Positions 1 through 8,760 of a stretch of 64,000 nt of DNA are shown one piece after another (position 1 is the first letter of the stretch; every line of letters begins with the position of its first letter). The notes beneath the pieces are model-generated. The model searched no databases and was not told where the DNA came from. It saw nothing but the letters and a program-made list of their open reading frames with translations. Both the position numbers and the translations under genes were made by a program. Location: the NCBI GenBank assembly GCA_917880885.1, contig OU862917.1:29872104-29936103 (forward strand), in the 5' to 3' direction. Origin of the DNA: Limnephilus marmoratus. Its lineage: Eukaryota > Arthropoda > Insecta > Trichoptera > Limnephilidae.

Positions 1-335
1 TCATAAAGACGCCACTAAATTGACTTATATTTTGTATTGTTACTATGAATCATTGTCTTTACACGAATCAAGCAAAAAATCTGCCAAAAGAAGAATTTAA
101 AAAAATCAACATTTTAACACTTGGGTTCGGTCGTCTTAACACTTAGGGTCGGTCATAACTTCGGCCCTTTGGCACCGAGTCGACAGAAATTTCGGATTCT
201 TACTAAGAATCATGTTCTGTACACGAATTTGTAAACAAATATACATCGTTTTAACACTTGGATTCGGTCGTATAAACACTTAAGATCGGTCATAACTTCG
301 GCGCATTGGCACTGGTCGACTGAAATTTCGAATTA
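1..335. repeat. 173-bp satellite, block 1
   Basis: Two to three divergent units of a tandem repeat. Landmarks in each unit are a TTCGGTCG element, then GGTCGGTCATAACTTCGGC, a GACTGAAATTTCGGATT element, ACTAAGAATCA and TACACGAATC. The period is best measured further along, where successive CTTGGGTTCGGTCG landmarks lie 173 bp apart. The same units return at 500-710 and 1552-1958, so this was probably one array that later insertions split. Confidence 0.75.
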
Positions 336-389
336 GATTAGTTGATTAATTAATTAGATGTTCACATCTACCGGATCTGCCGGATCTGC

Positions 390-480
390 CCTGATGATGG
401 ACACTGCAACGATGTCCGAAACGTTGGCTAAAGAAGGAGGTAGCGCAACACGGCATAACACCCCAAAAACAAATAACGAA
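390..480 (+). repeat. Solo arm of the foldback element found whole at 59001-59201
   Basis: About 90 bp match the right arm of the 59-kb palindrome, from CTGATGATGGACACTGCAAC to CACCCCAAAAACAAATAAC, with few mismatches. Only one arm is present here. It sits inside the satellite and is preceded by a short duplicated GGATCTGCC motif. The small open frame across it is a by-product of the repeat. Confidence 0.75.
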
Positions 481-499
481 AATGCTTTTGGCCCTGAAA

Positions 500-710
500 A
501 TCTTAAAACTTATCTTGGGTTCGGTCGTTTAAATACTAGGGGTCGGTCATAACTTCGGCCCTATGGCGCCGAACCGACTGAAATTTTGGATTGTTACTAA
601 GAATCGTGGTCTTTACACGAATCAAAATATCTACCACTGGTACGTGCACGAATCAATCGAAAAATATTCCAATTGATTTTATATTTAAATCATCGTTTTA
701 CGGGCGCTTG
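500..710. repeat. 173-bp satellite, block 2
   Basis: One full divergent unit with the same landmarks (TTGGGTTCGGTCG, GGGTCGGTCATAACTTCGGC, GACTGAAATTTTGGATTG, TACACGAATC), followed by an A/T-rich tail ending in ATCATCGTTTTA. The unit orientation matches blocks 1 and 3. Confidence 0.7.
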
Positions 711-763
711 TAATAATACTTGAAATCGGTCCTCACCGATAATTTCAGTCGGCTACGTGCCAT

Positions 764-1549
764 GCTATCACGTGTAAAATTCGTGAAGGATCTCGGTGTC
801 GTCTTTGATCCCGAACTGACATTCTCTTGCCATATATCGCAGCTCACTCAGTCTTGCTAAACTTAAACTTAAACTTCTTGGATTCATCATCAGGATTTGT
901 AAGCAATTTGATAACCAAGATATAGCATCTTGGTTATCAAATTGCTTACAAATCCTGATGATGAATCCAAGAAGTTTAAGTTAGCGTTATTCGATGGCAT
1001 ACTGAGAAGCAAGCTGGAGTACGCGAGCGATGTTTGGGCACCGTACCACCAGAAGTACATTGATATGTTAGAGCAAATCCAGAAGAAATTCCTCAGGTAT
1101 GTTTATATGCGGAAGCATGGAACCTATCCATATTGACTTACTTGAGGAAACTGATTCAGTGAGCCTAGAAACTAGAAGGAAAGCAAGACTTGCTATTCTG
1201 TCTTTCAAAATTTGGAACAATTTCATCAACAGCCCATTTCTCTTGGGATGCTATGATTTATATGTACCAGACCACTACAGCCGAGGTCGACATCATGACT
1301 TATTTAAAGTATCGAACGGCAGAACAGACGTCTTGGCAAAGCATAGCATGACGAGGGGAGTGGTGCTGTTAAAGGAAATTGCAAACCATTTGGATGTTAG
1401 TGACTGTTCTTTATATGCCTTAAAAACATTATTGAAGAGTCACTTGCCTAAATGCTGATAGCGTAACTAAATTGTACTGTAATTGGAATAATTCTGTTGT
1501 ACAATAATAATAAAAATAAAACAAAATAAAATTAAAATAAAATAAAATA
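764..1549 (+). pseudogene. Decayed non-LTR retrotransposon, RT C-terminus and 3' tail
   Basis: Conceptual translation gives VKDLGVVFDPELTF, then (after a hairpin) LRSKLEYASDVWAPYHQKYI and IQKKFLRYVYMRKHGTYPY. After a frameshift near 1125-1135 come the C-terminal region SLETRRKARLAILSFKIWNN and a stop at 1458. These are typical sequences downstream of the RT catalytic core in Jockey/CR1-group LINEs. The upstream RT core and endonuclease are absent. A short untranslated region ends in a (AATAAAA)n-like tail near 1510-1549. The copy is dead: truncated, frameshifted and disrupted by an inverted duplication. Related fragments lie at 38418-39200 (closest) and within 5171-8035. Confidence 0.85.
866..982. 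repeat. Perfect 56-bp-arm inverted repeat with 5-nt loop
   Basis: The left arm 866-921 is the exact reverse complement of 927-982, with ATAGC between. The left arm encodes the normal RT reading (LLGFIIRICKQFDN, equivalent to LIGFVIRSCKQFSN in the 38.5-kb fragment). The right arm is therefore an inverted copy of it, after which the RT reading resumes. This is a local fold-back duplication inside a dead LINE fragment. Confidence 0.95.
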
Positions 1550-1551
1550 AC

Positions 1552-1958
1552 TTCAGCCCTTTGGCACCGAGCCGACAGAAATTTCGGATTCTTACTAAGA
1601 ATCACGTTCTGTACGCGAATCTGACAACGAAAGTACATGATTATTTTTAAAAGAAGAGTTTTTAAAATAATCATCGTTTCAACTCTTGGGTTCGGTCGAT
1701 ATAAACACTTAAGATCGGTTATAACTTCGGCGCTTTGGCACTGACCGACTGAAATTTCGGATTCTTACTAAGTATCACGGTCTGTACACGAATCTGACAA
1801 CGAAAGTACATGATTATTTTTAAAAGAAGAGTTTTTAAAATAATCATCGTTTCAACTCTTGGGTTCGGTCGTATATACGCTTGGGGTCGGTCATAACTTC
1901 GGCCCTATGGCACCGAGCCGACTGAAATTTTGGATTGTTACTAAGACACGTGGAAGAA
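1552..1958. repeat. 173-bp satellite, block 3
   Basis: Two and a half units. Equivalent CTTGGGTTCGGTCG landmarks begin near 1685 and 1858, which sets the 173-bp period. Each full unit ends in a near-identical segment with an internal inverted repeat (TGATTATTTTTAAAAG against CTTTTTAAAATAATCA-like sequence). The array stops at about 1958 in a purine-rich stretch. Confidence 0.8.
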
Positions 1959-2599
1959 AAAAAGTTTGGTTTTGAAGAAAAAAAATTTGAAACCAAAAAA
2001 AAATCATCCAAAAAGTTACCGAATACCAAATTATCATTTACACTTTTTACCCCAAATAATGTCAGCAATCACTGTTTAAAGTAAGTAAAATAAGCCCCTT
2101 AATACATACACATTTGTATAAGTTACGTTTTAATATGAAATTTAAAAAATATATTTAATTTATTAAATTCATTTCCCACAGATTGAGAATAATCGGCACT
2201 CTCTCGGACAGTCGACTGTTTTCTTAATTGGTAAAAGTTTTCATTGATTTCAATAGATGTCACGAATATCGGTGATCTAAAACAAGTAAGGAACCCCTAT
2301 CGGAGTGAATATGTCTCAAATTTACAAATTTGCTTAGGGTAAGCGGGGTATTAACCGGTCGACCGATGAAGTTTTCCGGTTGTTCGGTTTCGATTCGGCC
2401 ATTCGATTTAATTAATATTATACCTCCAAATATGAATACGGATACAGACGAACTGCATACTGTGGTTAGCCAATTAATGCACAAAAATTTCACCATTTGT
2501 CTTTTTTTTAAATCACCTTCCTAAATTTGGGTAGCTACCGCTCGAGTGATTAAATTAAAAAATATTAACACGGCTACAACTTGAGTAATCCTTTTAATT
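1959..2599. other. Unassigned AT-rich sequence
   Basis: No gene, repeat terminus or RNA recognised. Short open frames on both strands near 2260-2524 overlap each other, have no family resemblance and look fortuitous. Confidence 0.5.
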
Positions 2600-2900
2600 A
2601 ATATTATAAAGGCGAAAGTTTGTACGGATATATGGGTGTATGTTTGTTACTCTTTCACACAACACATACTTATTTTATTTTATTTATTTATTTAATGCTT
2701 AAAGGGCTTTTACATGTTTGGTTGTACAATTAATTCATGACAGATGATTTTTAAACAGATAAAGAAATAATAAAAATAAAATTAGATTAAAAATTACACA
2801 AGTCATAAAAGTACCTACTACTAATACTGAATGGTTTTTAAAACTTTCACTAATAGAAAGCTACATTATTTGCAAGTACTACAGGATGTATATATTGGTA
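2600..2900 (-). repeat. Helitron-like start interrupted by a LINE 3' end
   Basis: AATATTATAAAGGCGAAAG at about 2602 resembles the head of the 3417 Helitron-like element. From about 2668 the T-rich (ATTT)n block, followed by AAAGGGCTTTTACATG, is the reverse complement of the 3' end of the Jockey/CR1-like family seen at 4826-8760 (GTAAAAGCCC, then an A-rich tail). The rest looks like decayed 3' untranslated sequence. Boundaries are approximate. Confidence 0.55.
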
Positions 2901-3104
2901 GGTATATGAATAAGCTCTGACTTTATAAAATTATTAATTATACAGACGAAAATCAAAGCGTTGCCAAGTAATTGTTTGACGTGCGCTTTCATTTTGTTAT
3001 TCGTTTAGATTACTATGGAGATCTCTTTGATCGTAAAAATTCAAACATGTATAAAATACTAATCTACACTAATATTGTAAATGTCTATCAAAGATATTAA
3101 AATA

Positions 3105-3416
3105 TAAATAGATGTGCTATCTGCAGTTTTTACTACGTGGGACTGCGCTTCCGGGTGTCGCCGATATTGTTTACCAATCAACAAATAAACTAAATGAACG
3201 AATAATTAACGAATAAACCAAACGAACGTTAAACTAAATGGACGAATTCTCTCCGTATTCAAACTATATTGTTAACCAACACTAATGCACATCTTCAAAA
3301 AATCAACGAAATGAACAAATTATTTTTTTATACAAACTACTCTGATTAGGGCGTAGTCCGCCGACAGTTGCGCGGACACCATAGCATATCTCTTTTGTAT
3401 TTGGATATCTTTGATG
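3105..3416 (+). repeat. Dispersed repeat D, copy 1
   Basis: Shares long blocks with 36380-36640, including AGATGTGCTATC, the AACGAATAATTAACGAATAAA run, GTATTCAAACTA, ATATTGTTAACCAA and ACATAGCATAT-like segments. No coding potential. In the 36-kb copy it lies inside a long-TIR element, so this may be a decayed internal part of the same element family. Confidence 0.7.
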
Positions 3417-3627
3417 TCTATACTAATATTATAAATGCGAAACTGCATGTGTTCGATTGTTACGTTTTAATAGGTGGTACGCGAGCTGTTTGAAAAATGA
3501 ATGTAACGGGATATAAGGGGTAAGGTGGGTACTGATGGTAGGAGGGGGAGGGGGGTTAAGTAAGGTGGAGGAGGCGGATTGGGAAACCCCCTAATACTAT
3601 GCGAGCGAAGCCTGGGGCAAAAGCTAG
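3417..3627 (+). mobile_element. Non-autonomous Helitron-like element
   Basis: Begins TCTATACTAATATTATAAA and ends GGCAAAAGCTAG, followed by T. A 5' TC and 3' CTAG/CTRR end without TIRs or a target duplication are the Helitron hallmarks. The head and the GAAGCC...GGCAAAAGCTAGT tail match a widespread insect Helitron-like type. The interior has a short G-rich run (GGAGGGGGAGGGGGG). No Rep/helicase is encoded. Confidence 0.65.
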
Positions 3628-4063
3628 TGTAATATAAATATCAAAATTCGCGCAAGTAATATATATGGGTTTACCAAGTTATTCGTGGGCAAAGTTATTA
3701 ATTGGTGAACTATTGAGCCATTAAATTGAGGAACATGTTGTATACGTAAGCTGATTGTTTGGGTAAAACGTCCACCGCTATTCGTGAGATGAGGAAACTT
3801 TGGCAATAATTATGACCGCGGAGTGGCGCTGATTTGAAGACGCGGTAAGCCTCAAATTGGCCTAATTTTAGCCCACACGACACTCGTTCTACGTAGACGT
3901 AGGGGTTAAACAAAGTTGAAAAGTTTTATGATATAATATCTAACGTTGGGGTTGAAAATTAACGGGTTTCAACTAATTACTGTCAAAAACTAAACGGATT
4001 TAAATTAATATGCTGTTAGTTACTACTCGAGTTCAAGCGAGTTTCAACACCCTTTCAATCTTA
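3628..4063. other. Unassigned sequence
   Basis: Nothing recognised. Two overlapping minus-strand frames of 60-67 codons have no family features. Confidence 0.5.
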
Positions 4064-4823
4064 TCTTCTTCTTCTTCTTATATATAAAAATTAATCGCTG
4101 AATTTGTTGCTAAGCGCAAATCTCGAGAGCAGCTAAACCGATTTCACTAATTCTTTTTTAGAATATTCCTTGAAGTACGAGGATGGTTCTTACGGAGAGA
4201 AAAATTAAGAAAATTGGATAATTTCAGAAAACCTAACGACCGTCGCACGTTTGACAGTTCGCATGTTTGAGAATGACATTTTGCAAAACAATGATTGTTA
4301 AATCAGGATTCTATGTTTGAAAATCTTTACGTTGATAAATTTATTTAAAGTAGGTACTCCCCTAATAGTTTGAATCAAATCAAGAATTTTAGATATTTTA
4401 AATAGGTAGATACCTGCGTTAGGTTACTAAATTTAATATACATGAAAAATGGAAATTTAAATTGTAAAAGGTGGCACGCGGACTGTTTAAAAACTGAATG
4501 TACTGGGATTGAATATATGGAACGCGGGAGGAGGGTTGGCGGGACTAGGGAGCGGGAAAGGGAAAAGGGAAGGCGGGGAAGGTGGAAGGGGAACCAGGGA
4601 GCGGGATGGGAACCTGGGAGGGGAGAGGGTGACCTGGGAGGGGGGAGGGGAACTCGGGAGGGGTGCGCGGGACGGGGGAAGGGGAGGGGACGTGGAGTGG
4701 AGAGAGGGAGGACGCAGGAGAAGAAGGGGAGATGGAAGGGGAATGGGACAAATGGGAAAGGACACTCAGGGAGAAACAATTTCTTTATTAAATGGAATAG
4801 CAACGCATGCCGGGACCAGCTAG
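4064..4823 (+). mobile_element. Helitron-like element with internal polypurine array
   Basis: The head is TCTTCTTCTTATATATAAAA followed by AAACCGATTTCACTAATTC, a segment typical of insect Helitron-like elements. The tail is GGGACCAGCTAG followed by T. The 3' half holds GGTGGCACGCGGACTG, which is also found at 56098 next to another polypurine array. No transposase is encoded. A LINE 3' tail starts directly after the end, suggesting insertion beside or into it. Confidence 0.6.
4505..4765 (+). repeat. Polypurine minisatellite (GGGAGGGG/GGGAAAGGG type)
   Basis: About 260 bp of nearly uninterrupted purines on the plus strand, made of irregular 12-20-bp units such as GGGAACCTGGGAGGGG. Four overlapping open frames here encode only Gly/Arg- or Pro/Ser-rich translations on both strands and are composition artefacts. 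Clustered GGG runs could form G-quadruplex or triplex structures. Confidence 0.9.
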
Positions 4824-4857
4824 TTAATAATATTTATTTTATTTATATTTTATTAAC

Positions 4858-4869
4858 GCCCTAGTGGGC
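4858..4869 (-). promoter_or_regulatory. 3'-UTR hairpin of the LINE
   Basis: GCCC-ACTA-GGGC directly precedes the A-rich tail. Comparable hairpins precede the tails of other LINE 3' ends in the window: GCCT-AAAC-AGGC at 26390 and AACCC-ACTA-GGGTT at 32264. LINE RTs are known to recognise 3' structures; this role is inferred here. Confidence 0.55.
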
Positions 4870-5170
4870 TTTTACAAGAAAAGAAGCAAATATATAATTA
4901 ACAATATGTATTACATAAACAATAAAACAGAATAAATATGAATGCAATCGACTCGTTAGGTAAAGAATATTACAACATAAAAAAGAAATGAAATGAAACT
5001 AAAACAATTCAGCTTTAAATATTTATACATATTATTAACAATAATAATAAGACCTGACATAGAACAAAGTGTAAATAGAACTGCAAAAATATTATAAAGT
5101 AAGTATACATTTTACTGATGAGGTTTAGATGAAAAAATATTTTATGAGAAAAACAAAAAAATAATAAAAG

Positions 5171-8035
5171 TTAATTATTAGCAGATAGAATCGAGATTAG
5201 TTGATTTTTGAAACATTCAAAACTGTCAACACTAAATATATCTATAGATTCGCAGTATTTATTCGCAAGGTTATGGATTCTTGGAATTGGTGAGTATATG
5301 GAGTAATTAGTGTTGAGTTTATTGTTGCATTTATAAATATCTTTACTACGAGTTTGTCTAGCAGGTATGCTAATGCAAATTAATTCCAACAAATTAGGGC
5401 TGTCAATTAAAGATTTTATAATTTTGTGTAAAAATAATAAATCAATTAACACTCTTCTATCTGATAATTTAAGAAGTCTGGTTTCAGCGCGTAAGTAATT
5501 ATAATTTATAAATTCGATTGGAATTTTCATTTTAAAATTGATGTACCGAAGAAATTTGTTTTGTACCTTTTCCAATGATTGAGAATGAACATTGTAGTAT
5601 GGTGACCATACAGAGGAATTGTATTCTAATCTGCTTCGTACTAGTGAGCAATACAGATGTTTTAATGTTAACATACTTTTAAAATTTGCCCCCATTCTCA
5701 AGATAAAACCTAGTATTCTCATTGCATCGCTTGTTATTTCATCGATGTGTACATTGAACTGTAGACTCTCGTGGAATATAACACCAAGATCACGAATCTG
5801 CGATACACGAAGAAGATTAACACCATTCATATCATAAGAAAAGTTAAAAGGATTTTTACCTTTGTAAAAACTAATAATCTGGCATTTACCAATATTTAGT
5901 TGCAAATCATTGGCAGAACACCACGCGCATAGTTTGTTCAGGTTTGACTGCAGAATGGCGCGATCGTCATCGTTTCTAATTGTTCTGTAAATCTTCAGAT
6001 CATCAGCAAATAATAGAACTTTGACATTACTAAAAATATTAACTATATCATTTATGAATAAGCAAAATAATATCGGGCCCAAATGAGATCCCTGTGGTAC
6101 CCCACTCGAGGCAGCAAATGTATAAGGAGTAAAAGAATCAACTTTGACCGCTAAGTACCTTCCCAATAGATAACTCTTAAACCATTCCAAAATATTCCCT
6201 CTCATTCCCAACAACTTCAGTTTTCGTAATAAGAGTCTGTGGTTAACCTTATCAAATGCCTTACTGAAATCAGTATATATGGAGTCAGTTTGATGTGATG
6301 AAGTCAAGGCATTGACAATGTCATTCGTGTATAATATTAAATTGGACAGGGTTGATCTTCCTTTGATAAATCCATGTTGAAGCGGTGAGATGGTTTGATT
6401 GATTTGGGATATCAATTTGTCTAGTACCAGGCTTTCAAAGAGTTTGGGTAATGTAGACATAGTGCATATTGGCCTATAGTTTGTTACGTCGCTCTTATTT
6501 CCTTTTTTAAAAATGGGTGTCAAAAGACTAAACTTCCAAAGGTCAGGGAACACACCTGATGAGAGTGACTTTGTAAATAACTTATGTATGGGATACGATA
6601 ATGAATGCATACAATTAACTAAGAATCTGGGTGGAACTTTGTCAGGTCCTGCAGATTTGCGGGAATCGAGACTCTTCAGCTTGGATATAATATCATCTAT
6701 GGTTAGAGTACAATCAGATATATCAAGATTCTCAACTAAATTAGAGCAAGAGATATTGCTATCTACATTTTCATTAACATATACACCGCTAAATAAATCG
6801 GCGAACAAATTAACAGTTTCCTGAAGATTTTGGGATAGTTTAGAATCGAATGACATAATACTAGGTATACAAGTATCGTTTTCTTTTTGGGATTTAACAT
6901 ATTTCCAAAAGAAATTTGAGTCGTTCATGATAGAGCCTTCAACATCACGTATGAAAGTTTTGTAACATTCTGCAGAGAGCTTATTGCAGTCTCCCCTCAA
7001 TTTTTGAAACACGGAATAATCGATAGCCAGGCGACTTTGTTTGAATTTCTTATGAGATATTTTTTTGAGGTATATTAAGTCTATCAGTTCTTTTGAGAAC
7101 CAATTTGGGTATTGAGTTTCCCTGTAAGCCGTAAAAGGTACAAATTTTTCAATTGCAGAATTAATAATGGAGTAAAAAAAGTTAAGGTGTGCATTGATGT
7201 CAGCCTCGCTATCCAAGAATGACCAGTCAATCTGGTTAAGATAGTTGGAGATTTGTATATAGTCTGCTTTTTTGAAATTTCTAGTTTTTACTACCCTTTT
7301 TTCAATAGGAATTGGTTTTAGGTTAGACATACATATTTCTAGTGGTGGATGGTAAACATCAACAGGTAATAGTATTTCGGTACTTCTCGCAACACAGATG
7401 TCAGACACATTTGACAATGCCAAATCCAATGTACGACCACCAATATTATGAATACTATTACACTGAGTTAGTCCTAATAAGAGAGCCATATCTCTAATTA
7501 CACGAATATTAACATTAGAACAATAATTGTCAGAATTCATATTACACCAATCGTATTGAGGCAGGTTGTAGTCACCAACTAGAAGCAATTTAGTGTTAGG
7601 GTTTTTAGCACAGATTGATTCAACCTCGTCACAGTGATTGCTGTAGCTTTGGAGGTCAGAATTTGGAGGTAAATATGCACATCCCACTATTAATTTACCA
7701 CTGGAAGTGTTCACTTTGACAAAAAGTTGCTCTATGGATGGGTACTTCGTGGATATTTTTAAGGAGCTGAAATTTTTTGAAATAGCTATGACCACTCCGC
7801 CACCTCTTGATTTGGTACTTGTTTTCGAATTTCTATCCATACGATATATATTAAAATTAGGGAAACCTAATTCAGCCGAATTAATTCCTGAATCGAGCCA
7901 TGTTTCCGTTAATATGAAAATATCACTGGTGGTAGTTGCCGCCGAAGTCAATAATTTGGGAAGTTTTGTACGGACCCCTCTCACATTTTGAAAATAGCAT
8001 TTTATTTTATTTTGTTTTAGTTTTTTGGCGTACAA
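5171..8035 (-). CDS. LINE ORF2: endonuclease-reverse transcriptase
   Basis: A 954-codon frame for the replication enzyme of a non-LTR element. It nicks the target DNA and reverse-transcribes the element RNA on the nick. The APE-type endonuclease occupies about residues 10-240, with QNVRG (N17), TETW (E44), GDYN (D155, N157), RTLDLALSN (D204) and YHPPLE (H229). The RT occupies about residues 455-760, with KSAGPDKVPP, NYRPICTMSTLPKLFESL, YTDFSKAFD (D589), GVPQG (645-649) and FADD (676-679). A C-terminal region with SRLEYNSSVWSPYY follows. The frame opens at a TTG codon immediately after an in-frame TGA. The first in-frame ATG is codon 66, beyond the catalytic N17 and E44, so normal ATG initiation would destroy the endonuclease. 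The frame overlaps ORF1 by 19 nt in the -1 frame, which argues for frameshifted or reinitiated translation. All key residues are present. Confidence 0.93.
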   Translation of the reverse strand: MYAKKLKQNKIKCYFQNVRGVRTKLPKLLTSAATTTSDIFILTETWLDSGINSAELGFPNFNIYRMDRNSKTSTKSRGGGVVIAISKNFSSLKISTKYPSIEQLFVKVNTSSGKLIVGCAYLPPNSDLQSYSNHCDEVESICAKNPNTKLLLVGDYNLPQYDWCNMNSDNYCSNVNIRVIRDMALLLGLTQCNSIHNIGGRTLDLALSNVSDICVARSTEILLPVDVYHPPLEICMSNLKPIPIEKRVVKTRNFKKADYIQISNYLNQIDWSFLDSEADINAHLNFFYSIINSAIEKFVPFTAYRETQYPNWFSKELIDLIYLKKISHKKFKQSRLAIDYSVFQKLRGDCNKLSAECYKTFIRDVEGSIMNDSNFFWKYVKSQKENDTCIPSIMSFDSKLSQNLQETVNLFADLFSGVYVNENVDSNISCSNLVENLDISDCTLTIDDIISKLKSLDSRKSAGPDKVPPRFLVNCMHSLSYPIHKLFTKSLSSGVFPDLWKFSLLTPIFKKGNKSDVTNYRPICTMSTLPKLFESLVLDKLISQINQTISPLQHGFIKGRSTLSNLILYTNDIVNALTSSHQTDSIYTDFSKAFDKVNHRLLLRKLKLLGMRGNILEWFKSYLLGRYLAVKVDSFTPYTFAASSGVPQGSHLGPILFCLFINDIVNIFSNVKVLLFADDLKIYRTIRNDDDRAILQSNLNKLCAWCSANDLQLNIGKCQIISFYKGKNPFNFSYDMNGVNLLRVSQIRDLGVIFHESLQFNVHIDEITSDAMRILGFILRMGANFKSMLTLKHLYCSLVRSRLEYNSSVWSPYYNVHSQSLEKVQNKFLRYINFKMKIPIEFINYNYLRAETRLLKLSDRRVLIDLLFLHKIIKSLIDSPNLLELICISIPARQTRSKDIYKCNNKLNTNYSIYSPIPRIHNLANKYCESIDIFSVDSFECFKNQLISILSANN

Positions 8036-8715
8036 TCAATAATTTTGGGTATGGAGTTTATATATTTGATGGTGATATTGGTTTCACCATTGTTCTTTCT
8101 CGTCTCAAGTTGTTGGCGTAAGTCTAGAAGTTGAGTCCTCTGCAACAGCGTTTGATCACTTCTGGCCTTGACACCATTTTTCAGTTTTGCATTATTGGTC
8201 AAGATCTCACGTGCCGAGATAAAATCATTAAATTCGACTTTAATTGGTCTAATTTTGTTTGGTTTTTGTGGACCCAGTCTGTACATCTTTAACATATTAG
8301 GTATAATTTCACTGTTTACATCGCCTATTGCTGAGGTAACTTTGTCGTTGTCCATTGTTATAGCCGTGGTTTTTGATTCAGATAAACTTTCAGGAATATT
8401 GAATAGAATTATGTTCTTCGCTCTGGTTTTCCTATCCTCAGCCTCCGCGAGCAAATCATTGATTGAAGAGGTGTTATTAGCTGGCGGTTGAGGTTTGTCA
8501 ATTATCCGTTCGTAGGATTCTATTTTACCAACAAGAATCCCCACTTTCACTCCTACATCTGTCATGTTTCCAGAGACGGCGGAGAGAAGAGATAATATTT
8601 TTGTCATCTGATCTCTGGTTATTTTGAGCGCAGGATCAGTTATGGCTTTGTGAAGAGCACTGATTGATTCAGTCGCATTATTTAAGGATAACACAGCACT
8701 GTCGTTGTTATTCAT
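8017..8715 (-). CDS. LINE ORF1: RNA-binding protein
   Basis: A 232-residue protein starting at ATG. The first about 90 residues are helical and polar, plausibly a coiled-coil multimerisation segment. Residues about 95-175 look like an RRM-type domain: RAKNIILFNIPES (RNP2-like strand) and RPIKVEFNDFISAREIL (RNP1-like). The C-terminal region SDQTLLQRTQLLDLRQQLE resembles the C-terminal domain of L1-type ORF1 proteins. ORF1 proteins of this layout coat element RNA and act as nucleic-acid chaperones. The last codons are ACG CCA AAA AAC TAA, which embed a -1 slippery heptamer at the very end of the frame. Assignment by organisation and motifs is good; the exact subfamily is uncertain. Confidence 0.85.
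   Translation of the reverse strand: MNNNDSAVLSLNNATESISALHKAITDPALKITRDQMTKILSLLSAVSGNMTDVGVKVGILVGKIESYERIIDKPQPPANNTSSINDLLAEAEDRKTRAKNIILFNIPESLSESKTTAITMDNDKVTSAIGDVNSEIIPNMLKMYRLGPQKPNKIRPIKVEFNDFISAREILTNNAKLKNGVKARSDQTLLQRTQLLDLRQQLETRKNNGETNITIKYINSIPKIIDCTPKN
8020..8026 (-). promoter_or_regulatory. Candidate -1 ribosomal frameshift site, A-AAA-AAC
   Basis: In the ORF1 frame the final sense codons are CCA AAA AAC followed by TAA. They form the canonical X-XXY-YYZ heptamer A AAA AAC. A -1 slip would read AAA AAA CTA AAA, which is exactly the ORF2 frame. ORF2 has no usable ATG upstream of its endonuclease motifs. I could not identify a convincing downstream stem-loop or pseudoknot by eye, and the adjacent stop codon may itself promote slippage or reinitiation. 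Confidence 0.6.
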
Positions 8716-8760
8716 TGTAGAAAAATAAAGTTTATTTGTTTAATTATCGACAAGAAATAA

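Larger units (their letters stand above)
4826..8760 (-). mobile_element. Near-complete Jockey/CR1-group non-LTR retrotransposon
   Basis: Reading on the minus strand: short 5' leader, ORF1 (RNA-binding type), ORF2 (endonuclease plus RT), then about 340 bp of 3' untranslated region ending in an A-rich AATAAA-type tail. No frameshift or stop interrupts either ORF, and the catalytic motifs are intact. The 3' region carries the GCCC-ACTA-GGGC hairpin just before the tail. Fragments of related elements lie at 25945-26436, 764-1549, 36973-37858 and 38418-39200. The exact 5' end and target-site duplication could not be fixed. This is the copy in the window most likely to be recent or active. Confidence 0.85.

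Noticed and set aside
4375..4864. Several overlapping 68-142-codon frames rich in Pro/Ser or Gly/Arg
   Set aside because: They arise on both strands and in several frames from the polypurine array; composition, not selection, keeps them open.
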